A stretch of DNA of 6,001 bases, from positions 1-6,001 of the forward strand of contig CAIOGK010000114.1 of assembly GCA_903857815.1 (NCBI GenBank). The letters run 5' to 3'. This document shows positions 5,841 to 6,001 of the stretch, piece by piece (positions within the stretch are counted from its first letter, which is position 1; every line of letters starts with the position of its first letter). The notes under the pieces were generated by a model. It had not been told where the DNA came from. It made no database searches and saw only the letters and a list, made by a program, of their open reading frames with translations. The DNA comes from Candidatus Falkowiibacteriota bacterium (GTDB lineage Bacteria > Patescibacteriota > Patescibacteriia > Patescibacteriales > UBA12465). The position numbers and the translations under genes are program-made.

Positions 5841-5869
5841 TTGGCATATTTTTTATAGTGTGCTATAAT
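5841..5869 (+). promoter_or_regulatory. Strong sigma70-type promoter of the HU-like gene
   Basis: TTGGCA (5841-5846, 5 of 6), a 17-nt spacer and a perfect TATAAT (5864-5869) preceded by TGC (extended -10) make this the best promoter in the window. Transcription should start near 5876, giving a 65-nt leader. The inverted repeat TTATAG-TGTG-CTATAA (5853-5868) covers the -10 box. A second TATAAT (5888-5893) has no -35. Confidence 0.85.
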
Positions 5870-5940
5870 AACCTTATAAACATTGAATATAATTAAAGGA
5901 ACTTTTTTAGAAAACTATTTAAGCTTTCTGAACGAGCCCC

Positions 5941-6001
5941 ATGCAAAAAATTATGCCAAAAATGACAAAGTCTCAAATGATCACCGCTCTTTCTGAGAGC
6001 A
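5941..6001 (+). CDS. HU-like histone-type DNA-binding protein, N-terminal fragment
   Basis: The frame is open from ATG 5941 to the window end, giving 20 residues: MQKIMPKMTK followed by SQMITALSES. The segment KMTKSQMITALSE matches the start of HU/IHF proteins, where a basic N-terminus and TKSxLIxALAE form the first helix of the dimerisation arm. Such proteins bend and compact DNA in the nucleoid. Only this helix is visible, so the DNA-binding beta arms cannot be checked. In-frame ATGs at 5953 and 5962 are alternative starts; many HU proteins start at the residue corresponding to 5962. None has an SD. A very strong promoter upstream fits an abundant protein. Confidence 0.75.
   Translation, partial: MQKIMPKMTKSQMITALSES

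Noticed and set aside
5895..5935. AAAGGAAC as an SD for a leader peptide, and a TTAGAAA/TTTCTGAA hairpin in the HU leader.
   Set aside because: No start codon follows AAAGGA at a usable distance, and the hairpin needs a bulge and a long loop.
1..6001. Possible use of TGA as Gly (genetic code 25), because none of the seven visible stop codons after the first gene, nor the first, is TGA.
   Set aside because: All eight frames are read through without any in-frame TGA and Gly is always GGN, so recoding is not supported. The absence of TGA stops in eight genes can be chance in AT-rich DNA.

Overview
The window is AT-rich bacterial DNA carrying eight genes, all on the + strand, with short spacers and the standard genetic code. 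Several things suggest a Patescibacteria/CPR-type genome: a tiny cold-shock protein, a CxxC-x17-CxxC zinc-ribbon protein, a YibE/F protein, an HU-type protein beginning PKMTKSQM, and an almost complete lack of Shine-Dalgarno (SD) sequences. This assignment is inferred from gene content and style; there is no rRNA or marker gene here to prove it.

Layout. (1) Bases 1-731 hold the end of an extremely charged low-complexity protein, followed closely by a short five-helix membrane protein resembling the VIT1/CCC1 core. (2) Bases 732-1149 hold a promoter with a leader of about 84 nt, a 65-residue cold-shock protein and a strong hairpin terminator. (3) Bases 1150-1840 hold a 194-residue protein built from a Gly/Arg (RGG-like) repeat region, a zinc ribbon, a short helix and a lysine-rich tail, closed by a 13-bp U-tailed terminator. 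(4) Bases 1851-5821 look like one transcription unit: an ABC-F ATPase, a YibE/F membrane protein, a conserved Trp/Arg-rich protein of unknown function whose start lies inside yibE/F, and a membrane-anchored SIMPL (DUF541) protein. (5) Bases 5841-6001 hold the best promoter in the window and the first 20 codons of an HU-like DNA-binding protein, cut by the window end.

How the genes fit together. The cold-shock protein, the RGG/zinc-ribbon protein and the HU protein form a nucleic-acid-binding theme, each in its own small unit. The cold-shock and HU promoters resemble each other. The four-gene unit joins a ribosome-associated type ATPase with two envelope proteins and an unknown cytoplasmic protein; a shared function is not evident. 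I found no mobile element, CRISPR array, tRNA, rRNA or phage gene. The best candidates for something undescribed are the Trp/Arg-rich protein (4543-5055) and the RGG/zinc-ribbon protein (1208-1792). No stretch longer than 300 bases lacks a gene.
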